In this document: positions 1 to 5,024 of the stretch, one piece after another
How positions within the stretch are numbered: the first letter of the stretch is position 1
Layout: the number at the start of each line of letters is the position of its first letter
Source: JAGQLF01 sp964635995
Lineage (GTDB): Bacteria > Patescibacteriota > Dojkabacteria > J137
Length of the DNA: 8,339 bases
Direction of reading: 5' to 3'
Assembly (NCBI GenBank): GCA_964635995.1
Contig: CAZWRA010000041.1
Coordinates: 1 to 8,339, forward strand
The notes under the pieces: generated by a model
Seen by the model: only the letters and a program-made list of their open reading frames with translations
The model's database searches: none
Told to the model about the DNA's origin: nothing
Position numbers and translations under genes: made by a program

Positions 1-239
1 GTCCTGTTAACCCCTCAGGAGTAAGATTTGGAACTCCAATATTAACAACAAGAGGGATGAAAGAAGAAGCTATAAAAGAAGTTGCATCAATAATTAATGA
101 TACTTTCAAACTATGTTTAGAGCTTGGTACTGATTATCAAAATGATGAATTTAAAACAGATTTCATCTCAAATAAAAAAGCAGAACTTTTAAAAGAAAGA
201 GTTAACGTTCTTGTAAACTCTTACCCCTTAAAGGATTAG
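1..239 (+). CDS. glyA: Serine hydroxymethyltransferase, C-terminal end (5' truncated by window)
   Basis: The reading frame is open from base 3 and ends at TAG 237-239, giving about 78 C-terminal residues. It begins with P-V-N-P-S-G-V-R-F-G-T-P, the conserved SHMT segment (S/T-G-[VIL]-R-[ILF]-G-T-P) whose Arg binds the substrate carboxylate. It continues with the usual helical C-terminus (T-T-R-G-M-K-E-E followed by a helix with charged residues). In this family the PLP enzyme converts serine and THF to glycine and 5,10-methylene-THF in the cytosol. The ATG at 57 is internal, because the family motif lies upstream of it. FolD encoded nearby on the other strand uses the methylene-THF product, so the cluster is a one-carbon locus. 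The 38-nt gap to the next gene contains that gene's promoter. Confidence 0.9.
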   Translation, partial: PVNPSGVRFGTPILTTRGMKEEAIKEVASIINDTFKLCLELGTDYQNDEFKTDFISNKKAELLKERVNVLVNSYPLKD

Positions 240-242
240 TTC

Positions 243-271
243 TTGGGAAATTTAAATTAAAATGATAGTAT
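243..271 (+). promoter_or_regulatory. Promoter of the FNR-like gene, leaderless geometry
   Basis: A -35 box TTGGGA (243-248), a 17-nt spacer and a -10 box TAGTAT (266-271) are followed by exactly six bases and then the ATG at 278. With a normal -10 to start distance, transcription would begin at the A of the ATG. No Shine-Dalgarno sequence is visible upstream of this start, which fits a leaderless mRNA. Confidence 0.55.
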
Positions 272-277
272 TTATAC

Positions 278-1012
278 ATGAGAATATTAAAGTCTTTTCT
301 AACAAATCTACAGATTTTAAAAACACATAACCTACAATATATTGATAGAAGGTTAATTGATTCAGATGTTTGGTTGTATAGTTTTAAAAAACCAGCAACT
401 TTAAACTTTGAAGCTGGCCAACATCTTTTATTCACTGTTCCTCATAAAAAAAGTGATAAACGAGGAGATAGACGTTTTTTTGCAATTGCTTCAGCTCCCT
501 CAGATGAGAATTTAGAAATTGCAACAAGATACTTCGGATTTAGTGCCTCAACCTTTAAAAGAGCTCTTTATAATCTTGAGAAGGATTCAATAACTAAAGT
601 TAGAGGACCTTTAGGTACTTTTGGCATTAATAAAGAAAGTTTAAATCATGTATTTATAGCTGGTGGTATTGGAATAACTAGTGTTAGATCAATAGTTAGA
701 GAGTTAATAAATACAAAAGAGTCTACGAATAAAATAAAGATTTATCATGTAAGTGCGGATAATGAATATACTTTTAAAAAGGAATTTAAAGAATATTCAA
801 AAAACAATTCCAAGATTGAGTATGTAACTTTAAAAAGAGAGGAATTAAATTCCGAAGTTCTAAAAAATGATTTATTAGAAAATACTAGTTTTTATATAAC
901 TGGAACTTCTAATTTTAATTCTAATGTTTTTAAATTATTAAAAAACATTGGAGTTAATAATTCTCAGATAATTATAGAAAACTTTAAAGGTATTTTTGGT
1001 GGTGGATATTAA
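278..1012 (+). CDS. Ferredoxin-NADP reductase-like FAD/NAD(P)H oxidoreductase
   Basis: This 244-aa protein has the two-domain FNR fold. The FAD-binding beta-barrel has R-R-F-F-A-I-A-S-A-P at about 65-74, the counterpart of the family's R-x-Y-S flavin motif but with Phe and Ala. G-P-L-G-T-F follows at 110-115. The nucleotide-binding domain has I-A-G-G-I-G-I-T at 127-134, Y-I-T-G-T at 206-210 (usually Y-x-C-G-P), and a C-terminal E-N-F-K-G-I near 234 matching the family's E-x-F-x-G. There is no 2Fe-2S domain and no membrane segment, so it is probably a soluble reductase passing electrons between NAD(P)H and an unidentified partner. The ATG at 278 is chosen because a well-spaced promoter ends six bases before it. 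It follows glyA and overlaps convergent folD by 4 bp, the two stop codons sharing TTAA. The substrate is unknown. Confidence 0.8.
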   Translation: MRILKSFLTNLQILKTHNLQYIDRRLIDSDVWLYSFKKPATLNFEAGQHLLFTVPHKKSDKRGDRRFFAIASAPSDENLEIATRYFGFSASTFKRALYNLEKDSITKVRGPLGTFGINKESLNHVFIAGGIGITSVRSIVRELINTKESTNKIKIYHVSADNEYTFKKEFKEYSKNNSKIEYVTLKREELNSEVLKNDLLENTSFYITGTSNFNSNVFKLLKNIGVNNSQIIIENFKGIFGGGY

Positions 1013-1905
1013 TAATACCTAACAGCAGACAACCTAACTACATTTCTAAGTAAGCAAGCAACAGTTAAAGGTCCTACTCCTCCAGGTACAGGAGTGATCC
1101 ATGAAGCTTTCTGATCAAGTTCAAAAGATCTTACAAAATCTCCACTATATTCTACGTCTATTTTTTCGCTTGTAACATCAATTAAAATAGCACCTTCTTT
1201 AATCATATTATGGTCGATTATATTTGTTTTTCCAGTTGCTGAAACTATAATATCTGCTTTAGTTGTAAGTTCAGAAAGGTTTTGTGTCGTTTCATTAGCA
1301 ATAACAACTGTACCTCCAAGAGAACTTAAAATTTGTGCTAAAGGTTTACCTATTAAGTTGGAATTATTAATTATTACAATAAACTGTCCAATTAAGCTTT
1401 TAATTTTAAAGCTTCCTTCTGTAATTGCACTCCAAGTAAAGTTTTCTTCTTTTACGATGTCTAAACACTCTAATACCGCCTCAACTGTTGCAGGAGGGAT
1501 AGATCCTGGTAATAAATAAGAGGAGCTACCTTGATTGAGTGCTGTTAAACCATCTGCATCTTTCTCAGGAACTATTGCATTTAAAAAATCGTTTGTGTAT
1601 GGTTTTAAACTTTCATATAGTGGTAACTGTAAAAGTGCACCATTAACACCAACATTATGTCTTAATCTGTTTAATTCATGAGTAAACTCTTCTTTAGAAG
1701 TATCTTCAGGAAATTTATATAATTTAGCATCTATTCCAACTTCTTTGGCTTTTTTCATCTTAATATTGACGAAAACCTTACTTGCTGGATCATCAGAAGC
1801 AAGGAAAATAGCTAGTCTAGGGGAATGACCTAAAGTTTGAACATCTCTTCGAACTTCATCTAATATCTGATTTGCCCTCTCTCTTCCGTCAATGAAATTT
1901 GCCAT
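1009..1905 (-). CDS. folD: Bifunctional methylene-THF dehydrogenase / methenyl-THF cyclohydrolase, divergent
   Basis: FolD oxidises 5,10-methylene-THF with NADP+ and hydrolyses the product to 10-formyl-THF. The protein has 298 aa, near the usual 280-300. Visible family motifs are D-P-A-S...V-N-I-K (39-49, with the catalytic Lys at 49), L-L-Q-L-P-L at 91-96, P-E-K-D-A-D-G at 113-119, S-N-L-I-G-K-P-L-A at 182-190, and P-V-P-G-G-V-G-P-L-T near 272-281. It is atypical in three places. The active-site Tyr (E. coli Y50) is Phe45. The usual P-C-T-P segment reads P-P-A-T (137-140). The V-G-R before the S-N motif is replaced by I-N-N, preceded by a longer linker around 155-172. It is the last gene of the minus-strand operon, 18 nt after the dehydrogenase gene, but that gap region also contains its own promoter. 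Confidence 0.9.
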   Translation of the reverse strand: MANFIDGRERANQILDEVRRDVQTLGHSPRLAIFLASDDPASKVFVNIKMKKAKEVGIDAKLYKFPEDTSKEEFTHELNRLRHNVGVNGALLQLPLYESLKPYTNDFLNAIVPEKDADGLTALNQGSSSYLLPGSIPPATVEAVLECLDIVKEENFTWSAITEGSFKIKSLIGQFIVIINNSNLIGKPLAQILSSLGGTVVIANETTQNLSELTTKADIIVSATGKTNIIDHNMIKEGAILIDVTSEKIDVEYSGDFVRSFELDQKASWITPVPGGVGPLTVACLLRNVVRLSAVRYY

Positions 1906-1911
1906 GAAATA

Positions 1912-1940
1912 ATTCTAACAGACTTACAAAGTATTGTAAT
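1912..1940 (-). promoter_or_regulatory. Internal promoter before folD, extended -10, leaderless geometry
   Basis: On the minus strand the order is -35 ATTACA (1940-1935), 17 nt, extended -10 TGT-TAGAAT (hexamer 1917-1912), six bases, then the folD ATG at 1905. The -35 overlaps the end of the upstream dehydrogenase gene. There is no Shine-Dalgarno sequence before folD. The spacing matches the promoters of the FNR-like and GerW-like genes. Confidence 0.5.
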
Positions 1941-2853
1941 CTTGAGGTTTTCCTAACAAGTTATCTCTCGTATCTTCAAGAATAGTTTTAACAGATTCCT
2001 CAGTTAAAAATGCGATATGTTTAGATTGAATTACATTATCTCTTAAGAGTCTTTCATCGAAAATATCATCAATTTCCCCTGAATCCCAAACGTCTATCCC
2101 TAATCCATTTAAAATACCTTCATCTAAAGACTTTATTATAGAATCGGAATCAACTATGTCCCCACGAGCAGTGTTGATTAAATAGAATGGTTTATATTTA
2201 TTAAGCTGAAGTAACTCATAATTTACACTTTTTCTTGTTTCAGGAGTTAACGGAGCATGTATTGTTATAAACTGTGATCTTTCAAATAACTCTTTTAAAG
2301 AATTAACTTTCTCTACACCATTATAAAATTGAACAGTAGTATCATAAAATAAAATATACATTCCGAAACCCTTTGCAATTTCAGCTACAGCCTGTCCGAT
2401 TTTCCCAAGACCATAAATTCCTAATGCTCTACCCTTAAGAACAACCCCTAACGATTCAAAGGTTCTAGAATTATCTCTATTCGAATGTTTTCTTATTTCA
2501 ATTTTTAATTTTCTATTAAGTGCTAATAGTAGGGAAAAAGTATATTCAGCTATTGATTCGGGTGAGTAATGCGCTACTCTATAGACATTAATTCCAAGAA
2601 ACTTTGCGTATTCTAAATCTACATTGTCAAAACCTGCTGTTCTTAAACAAATACTTTCTAAACCGAACATCTTCAGTTCATTTAGTACATCATGATCAGT
2701 AAGTTTATTGGTAAAAAGGGAAATACTTTTTTTGCCTTTAGCTTTTTCAATACTAAAATTTGAGGTTAAGAATTCTGTATCTGGAAAGTCAATATTATAT
2801 TTTTGTTTTATTTTTTCTTCAAAATCCTGCCATTCAAATACTATGGAATTCAT
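1924..2853 (-). CDS. D-isomer-specific 2-hydroxyacid dehydrogenase, D-lactate dehydrogenase-like
   Basis: The 309-aa protein belongs to the D-2-hydroxyacid dehydrogenase family and is closest in motif to fermentative D-lactate dehydrogenases. L-R-T-A-G-F-D-N-V-D-L (70-80) and A-H-Y-S-P-E-S-I-A-E (94-103) match the LdhA catalytic domain. The NAD motif G-L-G-K-I-G is at 148-153, with an acidic Asp171 at the end of the second strand suggesting NAD+ over NADP+. The catalytic Arg230 lies in N-T-A-R-G-D, a Glu at 260 in D-V-W-D-S-G-E, and His279 in K-H-I-A-F-L-T, as in LdhA. The likely reaction is pyruvate + NADH to D-lactate, regenerating NAD+, but other 2-keto acids are possible. The start overlaps the GerW stop by 4 bp (ATGA). 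A good AAAGGA ribosome site sits at 2858-2863, four bases before ATG, so translational coupling is likely. Confidence 0.88.
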   Translation of the reverse strand: MNSIVFEWQDFEEKIKQKYNIDFPDTEFLTSNFSIEKAKGKKSISLFTNKLTDHDVLNELKMFGLESICLRTAGFDNVDLEYAKFLGINVYRVAHYSPESIAEYTFSLLLALNRKLKIEIRKHSNRDNSRTFESLGVVLKGRALGIYGLGKIGQAVAEIAKGFGMYILFYDTTVQFYNGVEKVNSLKELFERSQFITIHAPLTPETRKSVNYELLQLNKYKPFYLINTARGDIVDSDSIIKSLDEGILNGLGIDVWDSGEIDDIFDERLLRDNVIQSKHIAFLTEESVKTILEDTRDNLLGKPQDYNTL

Positions 2854-3230
2854 TTTTTCCTTTTTTTAGATTTACGAAGGAGCTTCATAAAAAAGAACAG
2901 TAAAAATGCTCCGAAAAAGAAAGAATACTTTATTAATTGATTTACGTCGACAACAGGTTCGAACTCGCTTTCTCCATTTTTAATCTTTATATAACCTACA
3001 GGTTTAGCAGAAGACTTTAATCCAAATCCACTACCTTCACCTTTATCTTCATTTCCAAAAGAACTTTGTGCACCTCCGGATCCTTGACCAGCACCTGCAG
3101 CATAGGATAGCTTAGAAACTGGTATAACTGTTAACCCATCCTTCTCAACAGGGTTTCCATATACAGTTTCAGAATCTGTCGCTAATTTAATCATCTTTTT
3201 TATTTCTTCTATGATATTTCGTAGTTCCAT
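2850..3230 (-). CDS. GerW/YtfJ-family protein with C-terminal membrane anchor
   Basis: The 126-aa protein resembles the sporulation protein YtfJ/GerW family. It has a short N-terminal helix, then G-N-P-V-E-K-D-G-L-T-V-I-P-V-S-K (25-40), a glycine-rich stretch (about 46-72) with A-A-G-A-G-Q-G-S-G-G, and P-V-G-Y-I-K-I beginning at 77. Residues about 103-117 form a Phe-rich membrane segment followed by a Lys/Arg-rich tail, predicting a C-terminal anchor with the tail in the cytoplasm. In Bacillus GerW is needed for germination, but the family is widespread in non-sporulating bacteria and its general role is not known. It is the first gene of the operon with the dehydrogenase and folD. The start is supported by a promoter ending six bases before the ATG. 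Confidence 0.75.
   Translation of the reverse strand: MELRNIIEEIKKMIKLATDSETVYGNPVEKDGLTVIPVSKLSYAAGAGQGSGGAQSSFGNEDKGEGSGFGLKSSAKPVGYIKIKNGESEFEPVVDVNQLIKYSFFFGAFLLFFFMKLLRKSKKRKK
2858..2863 (-). promoter_or_regulatory. Ribosome binding site of the 2-hydroxyacid dehydrogenase gene
   Basis: AAAGGA on the minus strand lies four bases before the ATG, inside the Lys-rich last codons of the GerW-like gene. It is one of the few clear Shine-Dalgarno sequences in the window and supports the overlapping ATGA start. Confidence 0.55.
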
Positions 3231-3236
3231 ATATTA

Positions 3237-3265
3237 AGTATATGTAATTCTTAATAAAGTGTCCA
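3237..3265 (-). promoter_or_regulatory. Promoter of the gerW-ldh-folD operon, leaderless geometry
   Basis: The minus strand carries -35 TGGACA (3265-3260), an exact 17-nt spacer and -10 TATACT (3242-3237). Six bases later comes the ATG at 3230. This is the best promoter in the window by match and spacing. It predicts transcription starting at or next to the start codon, and no ribosome site is present. Confidence 0.65.
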
Positions 3266-3268
3266 GAA

Positions 3269-3297
3269 GTGTTTTTTATAGATGAAAAAAGTATAAA
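3269..3297 (+). promoter_or_regulatory. Possible promoter of tRNA-Arg
   Basis: TATAAA at 3292-3297 is a fair -10 box about 38 nt before the tRNA. The upstream -35 region (3269-3274) is a weak AGTGTT next to a T-run. It lies back to back with the operon promoter at 3237-3265. Confidence 0.3.
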
Positions 3298-3335
3298 ATG
3301 GTAAAATTGCAGAGCACTTTTAGGTTTTAAAGGTT

Positions 3336-3409
3336 GCGCCAGTAGCTCAGTTGGATAGAGCAAGCGCCTTCTAAGCGCTAGGTCATAGGTTCGAATCCTA
3401 TCTGGCGTA
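3336..3409 (+). tRNA. tRNA-Arg (anticodon UCU)
   Basis: The full cloverleaf is visible. The acceptor is 3336-3342 with 3402-3408, the D arm is GCTC/GAGC, the anticodon stem is AGCGC/GCGCT, and the loop CTTCTAA puts TCT at 3370-3372. The T arm is ATAGG/CCTAT with loop TTCGAAT. It reads AGA, a codon used heavily in this window. The first acceptor pair is G1-U72 instead of the usual G-C, and A73 is the discriminator. CCA is not encoded (ATTT follows), so a CCA-adding enzyme is required. Confidence 0.95.
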
Positions 3410-3463
3410 TTTAAGATATTCTTGAAGAGAAGATGTTTTACAGATTTGAATCTAGAAGATCTT

Positions 3464-3490
3464 AATCCCGAAAACGAAGTAATCGGGATT
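3464..3490. repeat. 8-bp inverted repeat (hairpin) between tRNA genes
   Basis: AATCCCGA (3464-3471) pairs perfectly with TCGGGATT (3483-3490) around an 11-nt loop. It lies about 55 nt after tRNA-Arg. No T-run follows (TAATCT), so it is not a canonical Rho-independent terminator. It could end or process the tRNA-Arg transcript. The rest of 3410-3512 shows nothing recognisable. Confidence 0.5.
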
Positions 3491-3512
3491 TAATCTATCC
3501 AGTAAATAGTAA

Positions 3513-3531
3513 TTAGGGTCGGTAGCTCAGT
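3513..3531 (+). repeat. Direct repeat, upstream copy of the tRNA-Lys 5' end
   Basis: The 19-nt TTAGGGTCGGTAGCTCAGT is identical to 3628-3646. There it spans three leader bases and the first 16 nt of tRNA-Lys (acceptor strand, linker and D-stem). The two copies are 115 nt apart. After this copy the sequence leaves the tRNA. Confidence 0.9.
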
Positions 3532-3600
3532 CCCTCATACGCTCTTCGAGCTTCGGAGGATAAAGTCCGAGCAAAGTGTTCTTCGAACACTTGTAGGATA
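3516..3600 (+). other. Chimeric tRNA-like element or structured RNA: tRNA-Lys 5' end fused to two hairpins
   Basis: The first 16 bases are the tRNA-Lys start (GGGTCGG, TA, GCTC, AGT). They are followed by unrelated sequence with no anticodon arm, T arm or matching 3' acceptor, so it is not a functional tRNA. The rest folds well. CCTC (3533-3536) pairs with GAGG (3556-3559) outside GCTC-TTC-GAGC (3541-3551). Then an 8-bp triloop hairpin follows at 3574-3592. Alternatively TCGGA (3553-3557) pairs with TCCGA (3566-3570). AGGATAAA occurs twice (3557-3564 and 3595-3602). It may be a decayed duplication, a small inserted palindromic element, or a small RNA. No family is recognised. Confidence 0.45.
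3574..3592. repeat. Perfect 8-bp hairpin with TTC triloop
   Basis: AAGTGTTC (3574-3581), loop TTC, GAACACTT (3585-3592). The nearby GCTC-TTC-GAGC hairpin (3541-3551) has the same C-TTC-G tip. No T-run follows, so it is not an obvious terminator. Confidence 0.7.
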
Positions 3601-3618
3601 AATTAAAAATTATATAGA
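3591..3618 (+). promoter_or_regulatory. Possible promoter of tRNA-Lys
   Basis: TTGTAG (3591-3596), a 16-nt spacer and TATAGA (3613-3618) lie just before tRNA-Lys at 3631. If used, the spacer between the two 19-nt repeats supplies the tRNA-Lys promoter. Confidence 0.35.
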
Positions 3619-3627
3619 AAACTTATG

Positions 3628-3646
3628 TTAGGGTCGGTAGCTCAGT
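3628..3646 (+). repeat. Direct repeat, functional copy at tRNA-Lys 5' end
   Basis: Second copy of the 19-nt repeat found at 3513-3531. It covers TTA plus the first 16 nt of the intact tRNA-Lys gene. Confidence 0.9.
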
Positions 3647-3702
3647 GGTAGAGCAGTCGCCTCTTAAGCGATTGGTCGTGGGTTCAAATCCCACCCGACT
3701 CA
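3631..3702 (+). tRNA. tRNA-Lys (anticodon CUU)
   Basis: The complete cloverleaf has acceptor GGGTCGG with CCGACTC (one G-U pair), a D arm GCTC/GAGC with a short loop, and an anticodon stem 3656-3660/3668-3672. The loop CTCTTAA puts CTT at 3663-3665. The T arm is GTGGG/CCCAC and the discriminator is A3702. CCA is not encoded. It reads AAG. Its 5' end is duplicated 115 nt upstream. The protein gene at 3728 follows after only 25 nt, with no terminator seen. Confidence 0.95.
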
Positions 3703-3727
3703 TTTTCTTATAAAAAGATAAATTTTA

Positions 3728-4138
3728 ATGTTAAAATTAAATATGGCAATGATTGTTGATTATATAGATAGACATGAGGGAGAACGCTCTGTAGAAGTTA
3801 TCCTTAATACAACTGAATTAGAGGATAATGGTATGCTAGAGGGTATATTGACATCTCATGACGAAATTTCCCAGCTATTAGAGAGAGTGAGTCCTGATTC
3901 ATTTAATGTAGAAGAGGTTATTTTTAATCTACCGATAGACGCAAGAAGATTAACTCCTGATCAAATTAACGTTACAACAGCTTTTAATAATACTGGAGGC
4001 CCTATTTCAAGTGTTTTGAAGTTAATAACTAGAAGTTATTCAGATGAGTTAGAAGAGGTTATGAGATCTAGTGTAGGAAAAAGACTTGCATATAACTATA
4101 ACTCAGGGAAAATTATTTTATTAGGCATATGGCGTTAG
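3728..4138 (+). CDS. Hypothetical protein, 136 aa
   Basis: I do not recognise this protein. It is acidic and soluble, without signal peptide, membrane segment or Cys. It has an alternation of beta-like and helical stretches: S-V-E-V-I-L-N-T-T-E-L at 20-30, V-E-E-V-I-F-N-L-P-I at 61-70, and a C-terminal G-K-I-I-L-L-G-I-W beginning at 127. Starts at 3728 and 3743 (Met6) are both possible and neither has a Shine-Dalgarno sequence. The 3' end overlaps the kinase-like gene by 10 bp (stop TAG 4136-4138, next ATG 4129). That indicates co-translation and a likely functional link. A regulator or partner of the phosphotransferase is possible, but this is a guess from context only. Confidence 0.65.
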   Translation: MLKLNMAMIVDYIDRHEGERSVEVILNTTELEDNGMLEGILTSHDEISQLLERVSPDSFNVEEVIFNLPIDARRLTPDQINVTTAFNNTGGPISSVLKLITRSYSDELEEVMRSSVGKRLAYNYNSGKIILLGIWR

Positions 4139-5020
4139 AACATCTTACTGCTGAAAGGCAGGAGTTTCTTTCAGATGCTGAAATTCCAATACGAAACTTC
4201 TTTAGAGATAATATTGGTGAAGATCCAAAAATCGAAATTCATTTTTCAAACACAACAGAAGCTAGTTTAAATCTTAACATGCCGTCAAATAGTGAATTTC
4301 TCATAGCTAAATGCTCAATACAAGGTGACTTAAATTTAGAGAGTCTTCATTCATTTCTTAAATTTCCAAGAATAGTCGAAGAAGGTATAGCTGAAGTTTT
4401 TGTTGTTGTGAAAAGGGTAAGAGATGCTAATAAAGAAAGAAATGCATTTACTGAGGTGCCTACTTTTGGGGTTCAAACTATAGAATGTATTTATCTAAAA
4501 AACTATAGAAGAAGCCCGAGATGGCGTTGTTATTTCTGAAGTAAATAGGTTTTTAAGTCCTATCATTGATGTCCCAGAGTTATTAACTCGAAATATTAAT
4601 CTTGTTGAAAATGCTTTAACTTCATTATTTAGATTACATGTCAATAAACGAGCACATGGAGACAGCTGGATTCAAAATTTTTGTGTTGATCGAAGCAATT
4701 CTAACAATTTAAAAGTTATTTTATTAGATTTTGAGGAATACCATGAAATTGTAGATTTAAAAACTGCTATAATTAACGATTTAAGTAGATTTTTTTCTTA
4801 TATACCTGCCACTTTTACAGGTAGAGATAATCCTGAATCTGAGCTTTATAAAGAATCAAAACAAAATCTAATAGCGTCATTAGAGATAGCTTACTTTGCA
4901 CCGTTAGAGCAAAGACGGGAGGAGTTAGGAATTAGTAATGAGGATTTATCTATAATCAAAGCAGAAATACTTCTTAGAATTGATGAATTATGGGAACCTT
5001 TTGATGATGAAGGGTTTTAG
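4129..5020 (+). CDS. Kinase-fold phosphotransferase (APH/choline-kinase-like), frameshifted
   Basis: Two frames together encode about 296 aa. The 5' part runs 4129-4500, and the 3' part runs 4502-5020 in the +1 frame, open to TAG 5018-5020. The junction is a run of six A (4497-4502); five A would restore one frame. As sequenced, the 5' frame stops at 4537-4539 after 136 aa. In the joined protein, H-G-D-S-W-I-Q-N (176-183) matches the catalytic loop H-x-D-x4-N of aminoglycoside/choline kinases. L-L-D-F-E (198-202) matches the metal-binding segment. A possible N-lobe Lys is K95 in V-V-V-K-R, with a following helix K-E-R-N. As sequenced, the truncated product would lack the catalytic lobe. The substrate is unknown. 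No further stops or frameshifts are seen, so the event is recent or a sequence error. Confidence 0.6.
4497..4502 (+). other. Frameshift point: A6 run in the kinase-like gene
   Basis: The 0-frame codons are CTA AAA AAC TAT. The downstream coding frame begins at ACT (4502), so the gene has one A too many. The site looks like an A AAA AAC slippery heptamer, but a -1 slip there meets CTA TAG and stops at once. Ordinary -1 recoding therefore cannot rescue the gene. Confidence 0.7.
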
Positions 5021-5024
5021 TAAT

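Noticed and set aside
202..435. Minus-strand open frame overlapping glyA and the FNR-like gene
   Set aside because: It lies antisense to two genes with clear family motifs, and its translation shows no domain.
2850..2852. TGA read as glycine (code 25)
   Set aside because: TGA ends the GerW-like gene exactly at an ATGA overlap with the next start, and read-through would add only three residues. No gene needs TGA as a sense codon.
3464..3490. Hairpin as a Rho-independent terminator of tRNA-Arg
   Set aside because: The stem is perfect but the loop is 11 nt and no T-run follows.
3556..3570. GAGGATAAAGTCC resembles the RNase P RNA conserved segment GAGGAAAGTCC
   Set aside because: It carries a two-base insertion, and the region is far too short. 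No partner P4 strand or other RNase P elements are seen around it.
3513..3646. Two-unit CRISPR array
   Set aside because: There are only two copies, the repeat is a tRNA 5' end, the spacer is 96 nt, and no cas genes are nearby.
4497..4503. A AAA AAC as a programmed -1 frameshift site in the kinase-like gene
   Set aside because: The -1 frame reads CTA TAG and terminates immediately. The coding continuation is in the +1 frame.
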